Of a stretch of DNA of 64,000 nucleotides, positions 46,808 through 54,607 are shown one piece after another. Position 1 is the first letter of the stretch; the number at the start of each line of letters is the position of its first letter. The stretch is from Flavihumibacter stibioxidans (GTDB taxonomy: Bacteria > Bacteroidota > Bacteroidia > Chitinophagales > Chitinophagaceae): positions 1-64,000 of the forward strand of contig NZ_MBUA01000031.1 in NCBI RefSeq assembly GCF_014332695.1. Direction: 5' to 3'. A program made the translations under genes and the position numbers. The notes under the pieces are model-generated. The model did no database searches. It saw nothing but the letters and a program-made list of their open reading frames with translations, and was not told the DNA's origin.

Positions 46808-47569
46808 ATGTGTTACTACAACAGGCTAATCGTGCCGGTCAGTCATGCTTTCGAACTGGGTGATTGGCAGATCGTTTTACCCGATGGTATGACCAGTGCA
46901 CATCCCATGCAAAGCGGATTCGAATATGGCGACTGGCCGATTATCATCTGGTCAGATCGCCACTCCCGTCCGGAACCCCTGATGGCCCACTGGGAGTTCA
47001 TTGCGCCCTGGAGCAGGACGATGAAAGAAGTAGAGGCCGGCCGACAGAAATATACTACCCTGAATGCCATTGGAGAGAACCTGTTGGATTCGCGATTATA
47101 CAAGGATGCAGCCCTGCATCGCAGGTGCCTGGTACCATCCAGTGGTTTTTATGAATGGAGGCATTGGAAGCCGGCCGGTGCCAAAAAAGAACTCGCCATT
47201 CCTTACCTGGTATATCTCCCCGGAAGACCGGTGTTTTATATGGCGGGTATCTGGCAAAACTGGACCGACCAGGAAACCGGTGAATACCTGACCGGCTTTG
47301 CCCTGGTTACCACTGCCGCCAACGCCCTGATGGCACAGGTTCATAACAAAAAGAAAAGAATGCCCCTGGTGCTGCCCGACAAACTGGCAATGGAATGGAT
47401 CCAGCCTGGCCTTTCAAAGGAAAGGCTGACCGAACTGGTTCACTACCAATATGATCCGGCAGCAATGACGGCTATCACCATAAAAAAGGACTTCCGGACG
47501 GCACCTGACCCTGTTGAGCCCTTTCGCTATGAGGGTCTCCCGGAATTAAAGCTGGTTTCCGATGGTTAG
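46808..47569 (+). CDS. SRAP (YedK/HMCES-type) abasic-site DNA-protein crosslinking protein
   Basis: This 253-residue protein forms covalent bonds with abasic sites in single-stranded DNA through its N-terminal Cys2. It begins MCYYNR, where the Cys becomes residue 1 after removal of Met. Other conserved sites are LNAIGENLLDS near residue 86, SSGFYEWRHW near 113 (catalytic Glu) and the late His in QVHNKKKRMPLVL near 180. It is probably co-transcribed with clpB, 12 bp upstream. The YY after Cys2 differs from the common CGR form but fits Bacteroidota members. Confidence 0.92.
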   Translation: MCYYNRLIVPVSHAFELGDWQIVLPDGMTSAHPMQSGFEYGDWPIIIWSDRHSRPEPLMAHWEFIAPWSRTMKEVEAGRQKYTTLNAIGENLLDSRLYKDAALHRRCLVPSSGFYEWRHWKPAGAKKELAIPYLVYLPGRPVFYMAGIWQNWTDQETGEYLTGFALVTTAANALMAQVHNKKKRMPLVLPDKLAMEWIQPGLSKERLTELVHYQYDPAAMTAITIKKDFRTAPDPVEPFRYEGLPELKLVSDG

Positions 47570-47975
47570 ATTCGAAGCTATTATTCAGCGCTATGGCAGC
47601 AGGGGGACAAAACCGGGTGGACCTATATATATATGTTTCGCCCGAACTGGCAGCAAAAATTAAACCGGGCAATAAAAAGTCCTTCCGGGTAAAGGGCAGG
47701 CTTGATGAAATTGAAATTAACTCCATTGCATTGATACCTATTGGTGGTGGTGATTTTATCCCGCCCTGCTGGAGTGCCTGCAGGATGATCCGGCTGCACT
47801 GGAGTTCTTCAACAGCCTGCAGCCATCCCACCAGCGTTATTTTAGTAAATGGATCGAAGTGGCTAAAACAGAATCTACCCGGGACATAAGGATTGCCCGG
47901 ACTGTTAATGCCATGGTAAAAAAATGGAGCTACAGTGAAATGATCCGGGCTGGTGCAACCTCCGCCAGACCCTGA
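47562..47975 (+). pseudogene. Decayed YdeI/DUF1905-type gene with at least three lesions
   Basis: The sequence encodes, in three different frames, successive parts of a DUF1905/YdeI-like protein of normally about 160 residues. From ATG 47562, frame 3 gives MVRFEAIIQRYGSRG; after a G-run (47602-47606, one G short) the next frame gives DKTGWTYIY; after a TA-repeat (47624-47634) a third frame gives VSPELAAKIKPGNKKSFRVK and GGGDFI. At about 47760 the frame shifts again and about 40 internal residues expected in the family are absent, then PALLECLQDDPAALEFFNSL and HQRYFSKWIEVAKTEST run to TGA at 47975. This is a decaying gene rather than one sequencing error. The start overlaps the SRAP stop. Confidence 0.7.
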
Positions 47976-48033
47976 CAATCTTTGTTATACAACCAAATGG
48001 CCAAACCTGCTGCAATAAATTAAAGGAGCCATT

Positions 48034-48582
48034 ATGTCGAATCCGAACAAGATCGAAATCATTGAACCACGTACCGTATGGATGGGGGATGCCCATGCTG
48101 AAATCAGCATGGTAATGTATGGGGATTATGAAAGTGAAGCCTGTGCCAAAGCGCAGGAAGTAATTGACCATCTGTTGAAACAATTTGATGGAAGCATCCG
48201 CTTCCAGTTCCGCCATTTCCCGCTTACCAAAATTCACCAGAATGCCCACAAGGCGGCAGAAGCTGCGGTGGCTGCCGTGCAGGAAGGCTGTTTCTGGGAA
48301 ATGCATCGGTTGCTCTTTGCCCACCGCAAGCGCCTCGGATCCATCAGCCTGAAGGAATATGCCAGGGAGGCAGGTTTGAAGGATAAAAATTTTATTCCCA
48401 AACTGGTGGATTCAGTATATGGCTGGACTGTAAGGGCTGACCTGCTGGAAGGGGTTGAAAAAGGGGTGCGTGATGTGCCGGCGGTTTTCATCAACAGCCA
48501 GTTATACAATGGCCGGATCACAGTGCCATCATTGTCTAAAGCTCTCCAGGAATTGGTGCCGTTAAAGAAGAAACGTGCCTGA
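48034..48582 (+). CDS. Cytosolic DsbA/thioredoxin-like protein with a single active-site Cys
   Basis: This 182-residue protein has the Thioredoxin_4/DsbA-like fold: VMYGDYESEACAKA near residue 27, FQFRHFPLTKIHQNAHKAAEAA near 58 and the cis-Pro loop RDVPAVFINSQLYNG near 146. In active relatives the motif is CPYC; here it is S34-E-A-C37, so the nucleophilic Cys is Ser. No signal peptide is present. It could bind glutathione or act as a monothiol enzyme; conventional dithiol oxidation is unlikely. It stands alone between the pseudogene and an exported protein. Confidence 0.85.
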   Translation: MSNPNKIEIIEPRTVWMGDAHAEISMVMYGDYESEACAKAQEVIDHLLKQFDGSIRFQFRHFPLTKIHQNAHKAAEAAVAAVQEGCFWEMHRLLFAHRKRLGSISLKEYAREAGLKDKNFIPKLVDSVYGWTVRADLLEGVEKGVRDVPAVFINSQLYNGRITVPSLSKALQELVPLKKKRA

Positions 48583-48629
48583 TGTAAGAGTGGTTTTTGG
48601 GGAATAGAATAATCTGTTATCTTGGTCAG

Positions 48630-49322
48630 ATGAAAAAAACACTCATCCTATCAACTATTCTTTTAAGTACTGCCGGCGCCGCATTCAGCCAGGTCAGAGT
48701 TTCCGGCACCCCTGTTTTAAGGGCCACCAATCGTGATGGTGTCGGAATCATCGGTAAAAATGAAGATGTCGAAGGGTCTCAATACCTGAGTGAAACCTGG
48801 GTATTAGGTACCGTTATATTTAAAAACGGTGGGAAAGCTGAAGGGGTTGTCCTGAATTTTGACTTATATGGCAACAAACCGCAGTTTAAACAGGACAACC
48901 AGGTACTGGACTTCGGCGATCCGGTAAAGGAGGTCGTTTTTACTGGTCAGGTGACTGGTCAGCAGAAACGCTTTCAATTCCGCAATGGTTACCCCGAAGT
49001 GGATAATCTTTCCGAAAAGTTTTATTACCAGGTGGTGGCGGATGGTCCGTCCATACAGGTATTGAAATACCTCGAAAAAGTAGTGGGAGAGGAAATGGTC
49101 AGCATCGGCACGGTGAAAAAATCTTTCAAAAGCCAGGAGGGGATATACCTCTTTAATCCACTCAATAACAAGATCATTAAGTTGCCGAAAAACAAAAAAG
49201 AACTCCAGGAGCAGGCTCCGGTTTTTTCAGATAAACTCTCTGCCTATATGGGTGCCAATAAGGGATTCAATCCCAGGAAGGAAGGAGACCTGGTTGAAAT
49301 GGCCAATCAGCTGAATAAATAA
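48630..49322 (+). CDS. Exported protein of unknown function
   Basis: This protein of 230 residues has a signal peptide (MKKTLILSTILLSTAGAAFS). The mature part is beta-rich (VLGTVIFKNGGKAEGVVLNF, RFQFRNGYPEVDN) with a positively charged C-terminal third (LPKNKKELQEQAP). I recognise no family. I start at ATG 48630, which gives the signal peptide; an in-frame ATG at 48597 would add 11 residues before it. A -7-like TATCTTGG lies just upstream. Confidence 0.78.
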   Translation: MKKTLILSTILLSTAGAAFSQVRVSGTPVLRATNRDGVGIIGKNEDVEGSQYLSETWVLGTVIFKNGGKAEGVVLNFDLYGNKPQFKQDNQVLDFGDPVKEVVFTGQVTGQQKRFQFRNGYPEVDNLSEKFYYQVVADGPSIQVLKYLEKVVGEEMVSIGTVKKSFKSQEGIYLFNPLNNKIIKLPKNKKELQEQAPVFSDKLSAYMGANKGFNPRKEGDLVEMANQLNK

Positions 49323-49350
49323 TCCGCGGTAAAAAAACAGTGCAATTCAG

Positions 49351-49358
49351 TAACTTTG
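49351..49358 (+). promoter_or_regulatory. -7 box of the queD promoter
   Basis: TAACTTTG matches TAnnTTTG and lies 19 bases before the queD ATG (49378). No TTTG is at -33 spacing; a long A-run (49331-49337) is upstream. Confidence 0.5.
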
Positions 49359-49377
49359 CGCTCTTATTTTACCGAAT

Positions 49378-49734
49378 ATGCTGTTATTCAAGGAATTTAC
49401 GTTTGATTCCGCCCATTTTCTGCCAAATGTTCCGGTGGGACATAAATGCAAGGAAATGCATGGGCATACTTATCGACTCAAAGTTTGGCTGGAGGGTCCG
49501 CTGGATCCGGTATTGGGTTGGGTGATGGATTTTGCCGAACTCAAGCAGGTTGTTAAACCTGTGGTGGAAAGGCTCGACCATAAATGCCTGAATAATATTG
49601 AAGGACTTACCAATCCAACCTGCGAGAGGATCGCAGTGTATATCTGGGATAATATCAAGCCCTTCCTGCCACTTCTGGTAAAAGTAGAACTGCATGAAAC
49701 ACCCAGTTCGGGGGTAATTTACAGCGGGGATTAA
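49378..49734 (+). CDS. queD: 6-Carboxy-5,6,7,8-tetrahydropterin synthase (QueD)
   Basis: This 118-residue enzyme converts 7,8-dihydroneopterin triphosphate to 6-carboxytetrahydropterin in queuosine precursor (preQ0) synthesis. Zinc ligands are H13 (FDSAHF) and H28/H30 (KEMHGHTY), the catalytic Cys is C24, and LDHKCLNN and HETPSSGVIY are further family marks. The length and start are normal for QueD. It has its own promoter. queG is in the same window at 38023-38970. Confidence 0.95.
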   Translation: MLLFKEFTFDSAHFLPNVPVGHKCKEMHGHTYRLKVWLEGPLDPVLGWVMDFAELKQVVKPVVERLDHKCLNNIEGLTNPTCERIAVYIWDNIKPFLPLLVKVELHETPSSGVIYSGD

Positions 49735-49815
49735 TAGAAACTTAACCACCGGTTCTACTCAGAAATTGCGTAATTTTCATGACTAAGAATTAACCTAATC
49801 ATTAAAATTTATGCT

Positions 49816-50178
49816 ATGAGTACAAATGGAGAAAACCTGAAGAATCCATCCGGGGATAAGATTGCGGATTTGAAGGATGCTGCTTCCAGGGCTGCGGAAA
49901 ATGCGGGTGAAAAGATTGAGGAAACCTGGGATAAAGTGGAGGACAAGGCAGAGGAACTGTGGAAACAATTCCAGGCTAAAACAGGTTTCAGCGATGAAAA
50001 GATCCATGACCTGAAGATCAAGGCCGGCGGAAAGATTGAAGAACTTAAGGCCGAAATCGATACCTGGGACGATGAGGCCAGGGAAAAATGGGAGGAACTG
50101 AAGGGCAAGGCCAGTGGCTGGTGGGCGAAAATTAAAGATAAATTTGACGGGGACGATAACCCGCCTGCACAGGCATAA
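49816..50178 (+). CDS. Small amphipathic helical (LEA/YtxH-like) protein
   Basis: This 120-residue protein without a signal peptide is almost entirely composed of Ala, Glu, Lys and Asp, with repeating amphipathic helix segments (DAASRAAENAGEKIEETWDK, AEELWKQFQAKTGF, EEAREKWEELKGKASGWWAK-like). The pattern resembles stress-induced LEA-, CsbD- or YtxH-like proteins and apolipoprotein helices, but no specific family is certain. It is a single-gene unit closed by a strong terminator (50194-50247), which suggests a separately controlled and possibly abundant product. Confidence 0.75.
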   Translation: MSTNGENLKNPSGDKIADLKDAASRAAENAGEKIEETWDKVEDKAEELWKQFQAKTGFSDEKIHDLKIKAGGKIEELKAEIDTWDDEAREKWEELKGKASGWWAKIKDKFDGDDNPPAQA

Positions 50179-50193
50179 TGACACAAATAATTT

Positions 50194-50247
50194 AAAGGGT
50201 GGCCGACATTATTTTTTTGATGTCAGCCACCCTTTACAACTTTTTTT
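50194..50247 (+). terminator. Intrinsic terminator after the helical protein
   Basis: A 16-bp stem with one mismatch pairs 50194-50209 with 50220-50235 (core AAAGGGTGGC/GCCACCCTTT), followed a few bases later by TTTTTTT at 50241-50247. Confidence 0.88.
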
Positions 50248-50312
50248 AAATAAGTTCGTTTTTTGGAGTGATAGTTGCGTTGATTTGGATTCTGTTCCAA
50301 TCCTGTGATTAA

Positions 50313-51380
50313 ATGAAATTTATGAAATCTAATAGTCTATTGACAAGCCTTCTGGCATTTCCGCTGGTATTCTCAGCCATTGCCTGTGATACTGTTTATT
50401 CCAAGGCAAATGCCTCCGAAAGCAAATTGGCACTGGCCGATAGTTCGGGAAAGACAGGTGAGGTAAATGCCCGGCCGGCAGCGCCTGCTGCTGCACCACT
50501 TGCAGATTCCGTTGGTTTTGATGAGAAATTAAGTCATATCACCAATGGCGATACAACCGGTTTGTGGCCTGTAAAAACGGATTACCCGGTTGCCGGTGCC
50601 ATCCTGCCGTTTAAAAGAATCATTGCCTATTATGGTAATCTCTATAGTACCCGGATGGGAATCCTCGGGGAACTGCCTCCAACCCAAATGCTGGATAAAC
50701 TGAAAGAGGAGGTTAAACGTTGGGAAGCTGCTGATCCGAACCTGCCCGTTCAGCCGGCCCTCCATTATATTGCTGTGACCGCACAGGGGAGTCCGGGTAA
50801 GGGAGGGAAATACCGTCTTCGCATGCCTTTCCACCAGATTGATTCCGTGCTGAATATGGCTAAGCAGGTTGATGCTATTGTGTTTCTTGATATACAGGTA
50901 GGACTCAGTACCCTCCAGGAAGAAATACCCCAGCTGGAAAAATACCTGGCCATGCCGAATGTTCATTTGGGAATTGACCCCGAGTTTTCCATGAAAGGCG
51001 GGCAGGCTCCCGGCAAAGTGATTGGTACTTTTGATGCCGCTGATATCAACTATGCTTCTGAATACCTGGCGGACCTTGTAAAGAAGAACAACCTGCCAGC
51101 CAAGGTTTTGGTGGTGCATCGTTTTACCCGTCCAATGGTAACCAATTATAAGCAAATCAAAACCCGCCCGGAAGTCCAGATTGTAATGCATATGGACGGT
51201 TGGGGTGCTCCTGCAAGAAAAATGAATACGTATAGACAATTCATTTACAAGGAACCCATTGAATTTACCGGATTTAAAATATTCTATAAAAACGATCTGA
51301 AGGAAACTCCATCGCGGTTGCTGACACCAGAGGAACTGGTTAAAGTGAAACCCATGCCCGTTTACATTCAATACCAGTAA
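50313..51380 (+). CDS. Conserved lipoprotein of unknown function
   Basis: This 355-residue protein has a lipoprotein signal (lipobox SAIAC, Cys near residue 25) and an Ala/Pro-rich spacer, then one large domain from about residue 95: IAYYGNLYSTRMGILGELPP, MLDKLKEEVKRWEAADPNLP, AIVFLDIQVGLSTLQEEIPQ, LGIDPEFSMK, KVLVVHRFTRPMV and IVMHMDGWG. This is a widely conserved family with a probable alpha/beta barrel fold and conserved Asp/Glu/His, resembling a glycoside hydrolase in outline, but function is not known. It lies 5 bp before guaD. Confidence 0.82.
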   Translation: MKFMKSNSLLTSLLAFPLVFSAIACDTVYSKANASESKLALADSSGKTGEVNARPAAPAAAPLADSVGFDEKLSHITNGDTTGLWPVKTDYPVAGAILPFKRIIAYYGNLYSTRMGILGELPPTQMLDKLKEEVKRWEAADPNLPVQPALHYIAVTAQGSPGKGGKYRLRMPFHQIDSVLNMAKQVDAIVFLDIQVGLSTLQEEIPQLEKYLAMPNVHLGIDPEFSMKGGQAPGKVIGTFDAADINYASEYLADLVKKNNLPAKVLVVHRFTRPMVTNYKQIKTRPEVQIVMHMDGWGAPARKMNTYRQFIYKEPIEFTGFKIFYKNDLKETPSRLLTPEELVKVKPMPVYIQYQ

Positions 51381-51385
51381 GCAGC

Positions 51386-51865
51386 ATGTTGACAGAGAAA
51401 CAGTCGGGCTTTATGAGACTTGCCATTGAGCAATCGAGAATTGGCATGGAGCAGGGCCATGGCGGACCTTTTGGTTGTGTGATTGTGAAAGACGGGGAGG
51501 TTTTGGTGGCCACCCACAATAAGGTGCTCTCCAAAAACGATCCGACCGCGCATGCAGAAATCGTAGCCATCCGCGAAGCCTGCCAGATTCTGGATGATTT
51601 CCAATTAACCGGCTGTGAAATCTATGCCTCCTGTGAACCCTGTCCAATGTGTATGGGAGCCATTTACTGGGCGCGGCCTGACCGCGTGTTTTTTGCTGCC
51701 AATCGTTCCGATGCTGCGGATGCCGGTTTCGATGATTCCTTTATTTATGAGGAGCTTGAACTTGAATACCCCGACCGGAAAATCCCGTTTGTACATTGCC
51801 TTACACCAGCAGCCGGTGAAGTTTTCCAGGAATGGAAAATGAAGGAGGATAAGACTAGGTACTGA
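51386..51865 (+). CDS. guaD: Guanine deaminase (CMP/dCMP-deaminase fold)
   Basis: This 159-residue zinc enzyme converts guanine to xanthine. The zinc site is in DPTAHAEIVAIR (H56, with Glu58 the proton carrier) and CEPCPMCMGAIYWARP near residue 82. The C-terminal DAADAGFDDSFIYEELELE matches bacterial guanine deaminase closely and distinguishes it from tRNA adenosine deaminase (TadA). It follows the conserved lipoprotein by 5 bp. Its TGA abuts the stop of the convergent anti-sigma gene (TGATCA, 51863-51868). Confidence 0.88.
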   Translation: MLTEKQSGFMRLAIEQSRIGMEQGHGGPFGCVIVKDGEVLVATHNKVLSKNDPTAHAEIVAIREACQILDDFQLTGCEIYASCEPCPMCMGAIYWARPDRVFFAANRSDAADAGFDDSFIYEELELEYPDRKIPFVHCLTPAAGEVFQEWKMKEDKTRY

Positions 51866-52228
51866 TCAGTTCTTCGCAAGAAGTTTAATAACAATATAGG
51901 CAAGAACCATAAAAGCCAGTATGATCATGATGGTGATATAGGGGAGTGGACTGTCCTTTAAACGTCTTTTCTCCCTGCGCTGTCTTTTTTGCTGCAGGAA
52001 TGATTTCAGATCCTTATTCAGCTGGGCTACAAATTCTTTTAGTTGTTCCTTGTTGCCAAATTCCTGTAAACCTTCCAGGGCATCAGATGCGAATTCGTTT
52101 TCCTGCAGCCATTCTTCCACAGCATGCTGGTCGGCATCTGATAACCTGCCGCTGATATAATCCATTAGCAGCTGGTTGTCTATATCCTTGTTGCTATGGG
52201 CCAGTATATGTAACAGGTCCTTATTCAT
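51866..52228 (-). CDS. Small membrane protein, probable anti-sigma factor
   Basis: This 120-residue protein has an N-terminal helical region (LLMDYISGRLSDADQHAVEE) that resembles the cytoplasmic part of anti-sigma factors, a basic stretch (QQKRQRREKRRLKD) and a single C-terminal membrane helix (ITIMIILAFMVLAYIVIKLL). It lacks a periplasmic domain and a zinc-finger (ZAS) motif. It overlaps the ECF sigma gene by 4 bp, the arrangement of a sigma/anti-sigma pair. The role is inferred from position and shape. Confidence 0.75.
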   Translation of the reverse strand: MNKDLLHILAHSNKDIDNQLLMDYISGRLSDADQHAVEEWLQENEFASDALEGLQEFGNKEQLKEFVAQLNKDLKSFLQQKRQRREKRRLKDSPLPYITIMIILAFMVLAYIVIKLLAKN

Positions 52229-52806
52229 TTGTCAATTTCATTTTGTTGCAACCTTCGTTGAATGATCAGTTTCAGGTTGCGTTTTCCATTCTGGATAAAG
52301 CTTTTCACCTGTTGCAGGTTAAAGCCGGTCAATTCAGCAACCTGGTGGTAGCTTTTCTTTTCCAGGTAGAATAAAGTTACACATTGCTGCTGCTCCTTAT
52401 TCAGGCTTTGCAGTCCTTCGTGCATCCAGTCAAGCAGCCGGTCCTTTTCCCGGATATCCTGCAGGCGGTCGGAATCTTCCCGCAGGATAAGCCTTTCCGT
52501 TAGTTCCATTGGTTGCCGGTTCCGGTCGCGGAACTGCATGAGGCAATGGTTTTTTGCAATCATGTATAGCCAGGACTTAAAATACTCAACCGGGTATTTT
52601 TCCAGTTCGGTTATGGCTTTCAGGAATATCTGCTGAACGGCATCCCGCGCAGCTTCTTCATTCTTCAGGTATTTCATGCAAACACCCAGTAAGAGTAATG
52701 TATATCGTTGAAGAAGAATGCCAAGCCATTCTTTATTCCTGTCGAGGTAAAACCTGTTGAGTAATTCCTGTTCGCTGATATGGTTGTGCCTGTCGGGATT
52801 CACCAT
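52225..52806 (-). CDS. ECF RNA polymerase sigma factor
   Basis: This 193-residue factor has region 2 (about 25-95; LKNEEAARDAVQQIFLKAI and YFKSWLYMIAKNHC) and region 4 (about 130-180; SLNKEQQQCVTLFYLEKKSY followed by the helix-turn-helix). It is the first gene of a two-gene unit with the membrane protein at 51866. The pair is smaller than the ECF group at 34.2 kb and has no outer-membrane component. The target regulon is unknown. Confidence 0.92.
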   Translation of the reverse strand: MVNPDRHNHISEQELLNRFYLDRNKEWLGILLQRYTLLLLGVCMKYLKNEEAARDAVQQIFLKAITELEKYPVEYFKSWLYMIAKNHCLMQFRDRNRQPMELTERLILREDSDRLQDIREKDRLLDWMHEGLQSLNKEQQQCVTLFYLEKKSYHQVAELTGFNLQQVKSFIQNGKRNLKLIIQRRLQQNEIDK

Positions 52807-52867
52807 GTCAATTTATCATTTTTTTGTAAGATGCCGATCAAGCTTATTTCCATAATTTGTAATTGAA

Positions 52868-53632
52868 ATGGAAACAGAAAACATTTATATACCAATTGTG
52901 GCAGTATGCGCGGTAAGGGAAGCCGCTGATCACCGGAGTGAAATGACGAGCCAGTTGCTGTTGGGCGAACAGGTACAGGTATTGGATGAAGTCAGGGGCG
53001 AATGGCTGCAGATAAGGTCATTGCATGATGGATATGAGGGCTGGTGCCAGAAGATACAACTGGCTCCGCTGGCGTCACCTGTTCCCGAAATTAAAGGATA
53101 TTTCAACGGAAGTTTTGGCATTTCTAACGTAAACGGACAGCCGATGAATATTTTCATGGGCACCCCGGTGTATGATGGAGAGATTCATGCCGGGGCTTTC
53201 AGTTTGTGTTTTGATGGATTAACGCACCAGGTGCGGCCGGTGGCAAATCCGGCGGAATTGATTATTCCGGTTGCCATGCAATACCTGAACACTTCCTATT
53301 TGTGGGGAGGCAGAACAGTTGCCGGGATTGATTGCAGCGGGTTTGCCCAGATGGTTTACCGCCAGTTGGGCATTCACCTGTTAAGGGATGCTTACCTGCA
53401 GGCAGGTGAAGGGCATTCTGTTGGATTTTTGCAGGAAGCCCGCTGCGGCGACCTGGCATTTTTTGATGAACCCGATGGAAGGATCACCCATGTTGGGATC
53501 CTGCTGAACGATCAGGAGATCATTCACTCTTCCGGGAAAGTCCGCATTGACGATATCGATCACCAGGGGATTATCAGCCGCGACCAGAAGAAAAGAACCC
53601 ATCACCTTCGGGTGATCAGGCGTTATTTTTAA
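52868..53632 (+). CDS. Cytosolic NlpC/P60 peptidase with SH3 domains (YkfC-like)
   Basis: This 254-residue protein has N-terminal SH3-like domains (about 8-110) and a C-terminal NlpC/P60 domain (about 130-254). The nucleophile is C156 (GIDCSGFAQMVYRQLG), the His is in ITHVGILL near 207 and YLWGGRT near 145 is the usual preceding motif. No signal peptide is present, so it resembles the YkfC class that trims recycled peptidoglycan peptides (gamma-D-Glu-L-Lys/Dap bonds) in the cytosol. Its stop overlaps that of the TauE/SafE gene (TTAA, 53629-53632). Confidence 0.9.
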   Translation: METENIYIPIVAVCAVREAADHRSEMTSQLLLGEQVQVLDEVRGEWLQIRSLHDGYEGWCQKIQLAPLASPVPEIKGYFNGSFGISNVNGQPMNIFMGTPVYDGEIHAGAFSLCFDGLTHQVRPVANPAELIIPVAMQYLNTSYLWGGRTVAGIDCSGFAQMVYRQLGIHLLRDAYLQAGEGHSVGFLQEARCGDLAFFDEPDGRITHVGILLNDQEIIHSSGKVRIDDIDHQGIISRDQKKRTHHLRVIRRYF

Positions 53633-54048
53633 CTGAAGAGCTGTTTTGCCCAGCGAATGATCTGGGTGTCCCAGTGTAACAGTTTAAACGCAGTGTAAAA
53701 CAGGATCACTGCGAAGATCTTTTTCATTGTATCCGTATCAATCCTGACCGCTATTTTACCACCGAAGAATCCGCCCAGTATAAAGCCGGCAGCCAGCAGG
53801 CCGATGACTTTGATGTCGATCGGCGTGCCGGCTGTCTGGCAATACCTGTAATACTGATAAAAGCCCAGAACCACTACCGGCAGGGTGAGTACTCCCAGTG
53901 ATGTTCCCTGTGCCTGGTGCTGGGAATAGTGCAGGAAGTAGATCAGTGCCGGCACCAGGATGATTCCTCCGCCGATGCCTACAAGGCCACTCAGGATACC
54001 TGCCGCAACTCCCAGGATAACAATGGTGATGATTTCTGTGGCCGCCAT
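53629..54048 (-). CDS. Half-size TauE/SafE-type membrane transporter
   Basis: This 139-residue protein has about four membrane helices and a single TauE/SafE repeat (SGLVGIGGGIILVPALIYF near residue 20, with the later GGFFGGKIAVRID). Typical members are about 250 residues with two inverted repeats, so this one must dimerise or be a single-repeat form. Such half-size proteins are known in some bacteria. It follows ppa directly (the ppa stop and this ATG are adjacent), so the genes are co-transcribed. Substrate (sulfite or organosulfonate in the family) unproven. Confidence 0.85.
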   Translation of the reverse strand: MAATEIITIVILGVAAGILSGLVGIGGGIILVPALIYFLHYSQHQAQGTSLGVLTLPVVVLGFYQYYRYCQTAGTPIDIKVIGLLAAGFILGGFFGGKIAVRIDTDTMKKIFAVILFYTAFKLLHWDTQIIRWAKQLFS

Positions 54049-54591
54049 TTATTTCTGGAATGTTTCCTTGTAAAAATCAACTCCGTTCTGGATGATCTTC
54101 AGTGCAGTAGCCTTATCCTGGAATTCTTCCACCACAACAGTTTTGTTCTCCAGTTTTTTGTATTCTTCAAAGAAGTGCCTGAGCTCGTCAAAGAAATGCT
54201 TGGGCAGCTCTTCAATATTGTTATAGTAATTAACGCTTGGGTCATTGGCTGCAACTGCTATGATCTTATCGTCTGCGTCACCGCTGTCGATCATGCGCAT
54301 TACACCGATCACTTTCGCTTCCATGAGGCACATTGCCTGCACCGGCTGGGAAGTGATTACCAGGATGTCAAGCGGATCCTTGTCATCACCATAAGTTTTC
54401 GGAATAAAGCCATAGTTGCAGGGATAATAGAAAGAAGAATAAATGATCCGGTCAAGCTTCAGCAATCCGCTTTCCTTATCGATCTCATATTTTGCCCGGG
54501 AACCCTGGGGGATTTCAATAACGGCAGTTACGATGCGTGGAGCATGTTCGCCGGTTGGAACGCCATGCCATGGGTGTGATACAGTTAACAT
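54049..54591 (-). CDS. ppa: Inorganic pyrophosphatase, family I
   Basis: This 180-residue cytosolic enzyme hydrolyses pyrophosphate and drives biosynthetic reactions. Marks are [16 protein letters not shown] near residue 24, [20 protein letters not shown] near 59 (the Asp cluster that binds Mg) and [21 protein letters not shown] near 92. It lies 16 bp after an NTF2-like lipoprotein gene and directly before the TauE/SafE gene, so the three are likely one transcript. Confidence 0.95.
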   Translation of the reverse strand: MLTVSHPWHGVPTGEHAPRIVTAVIEIPQGSRAKYEIDKESGLLKLDRIIYSSFYYPCNYGFIPKTYGDDKDPLDILVITSQPVQAMCLMEAKVIGVMRMIDSGDADDKIIAVAANDPSVNYYNNIEELPKHFFDELRHFFEEYKKLENKTVVVEEFQDKATALKIIQNGVDFYKETFQK

Positions 54592-54607
54592 ATATAAGGA
54601 TTGTAGT

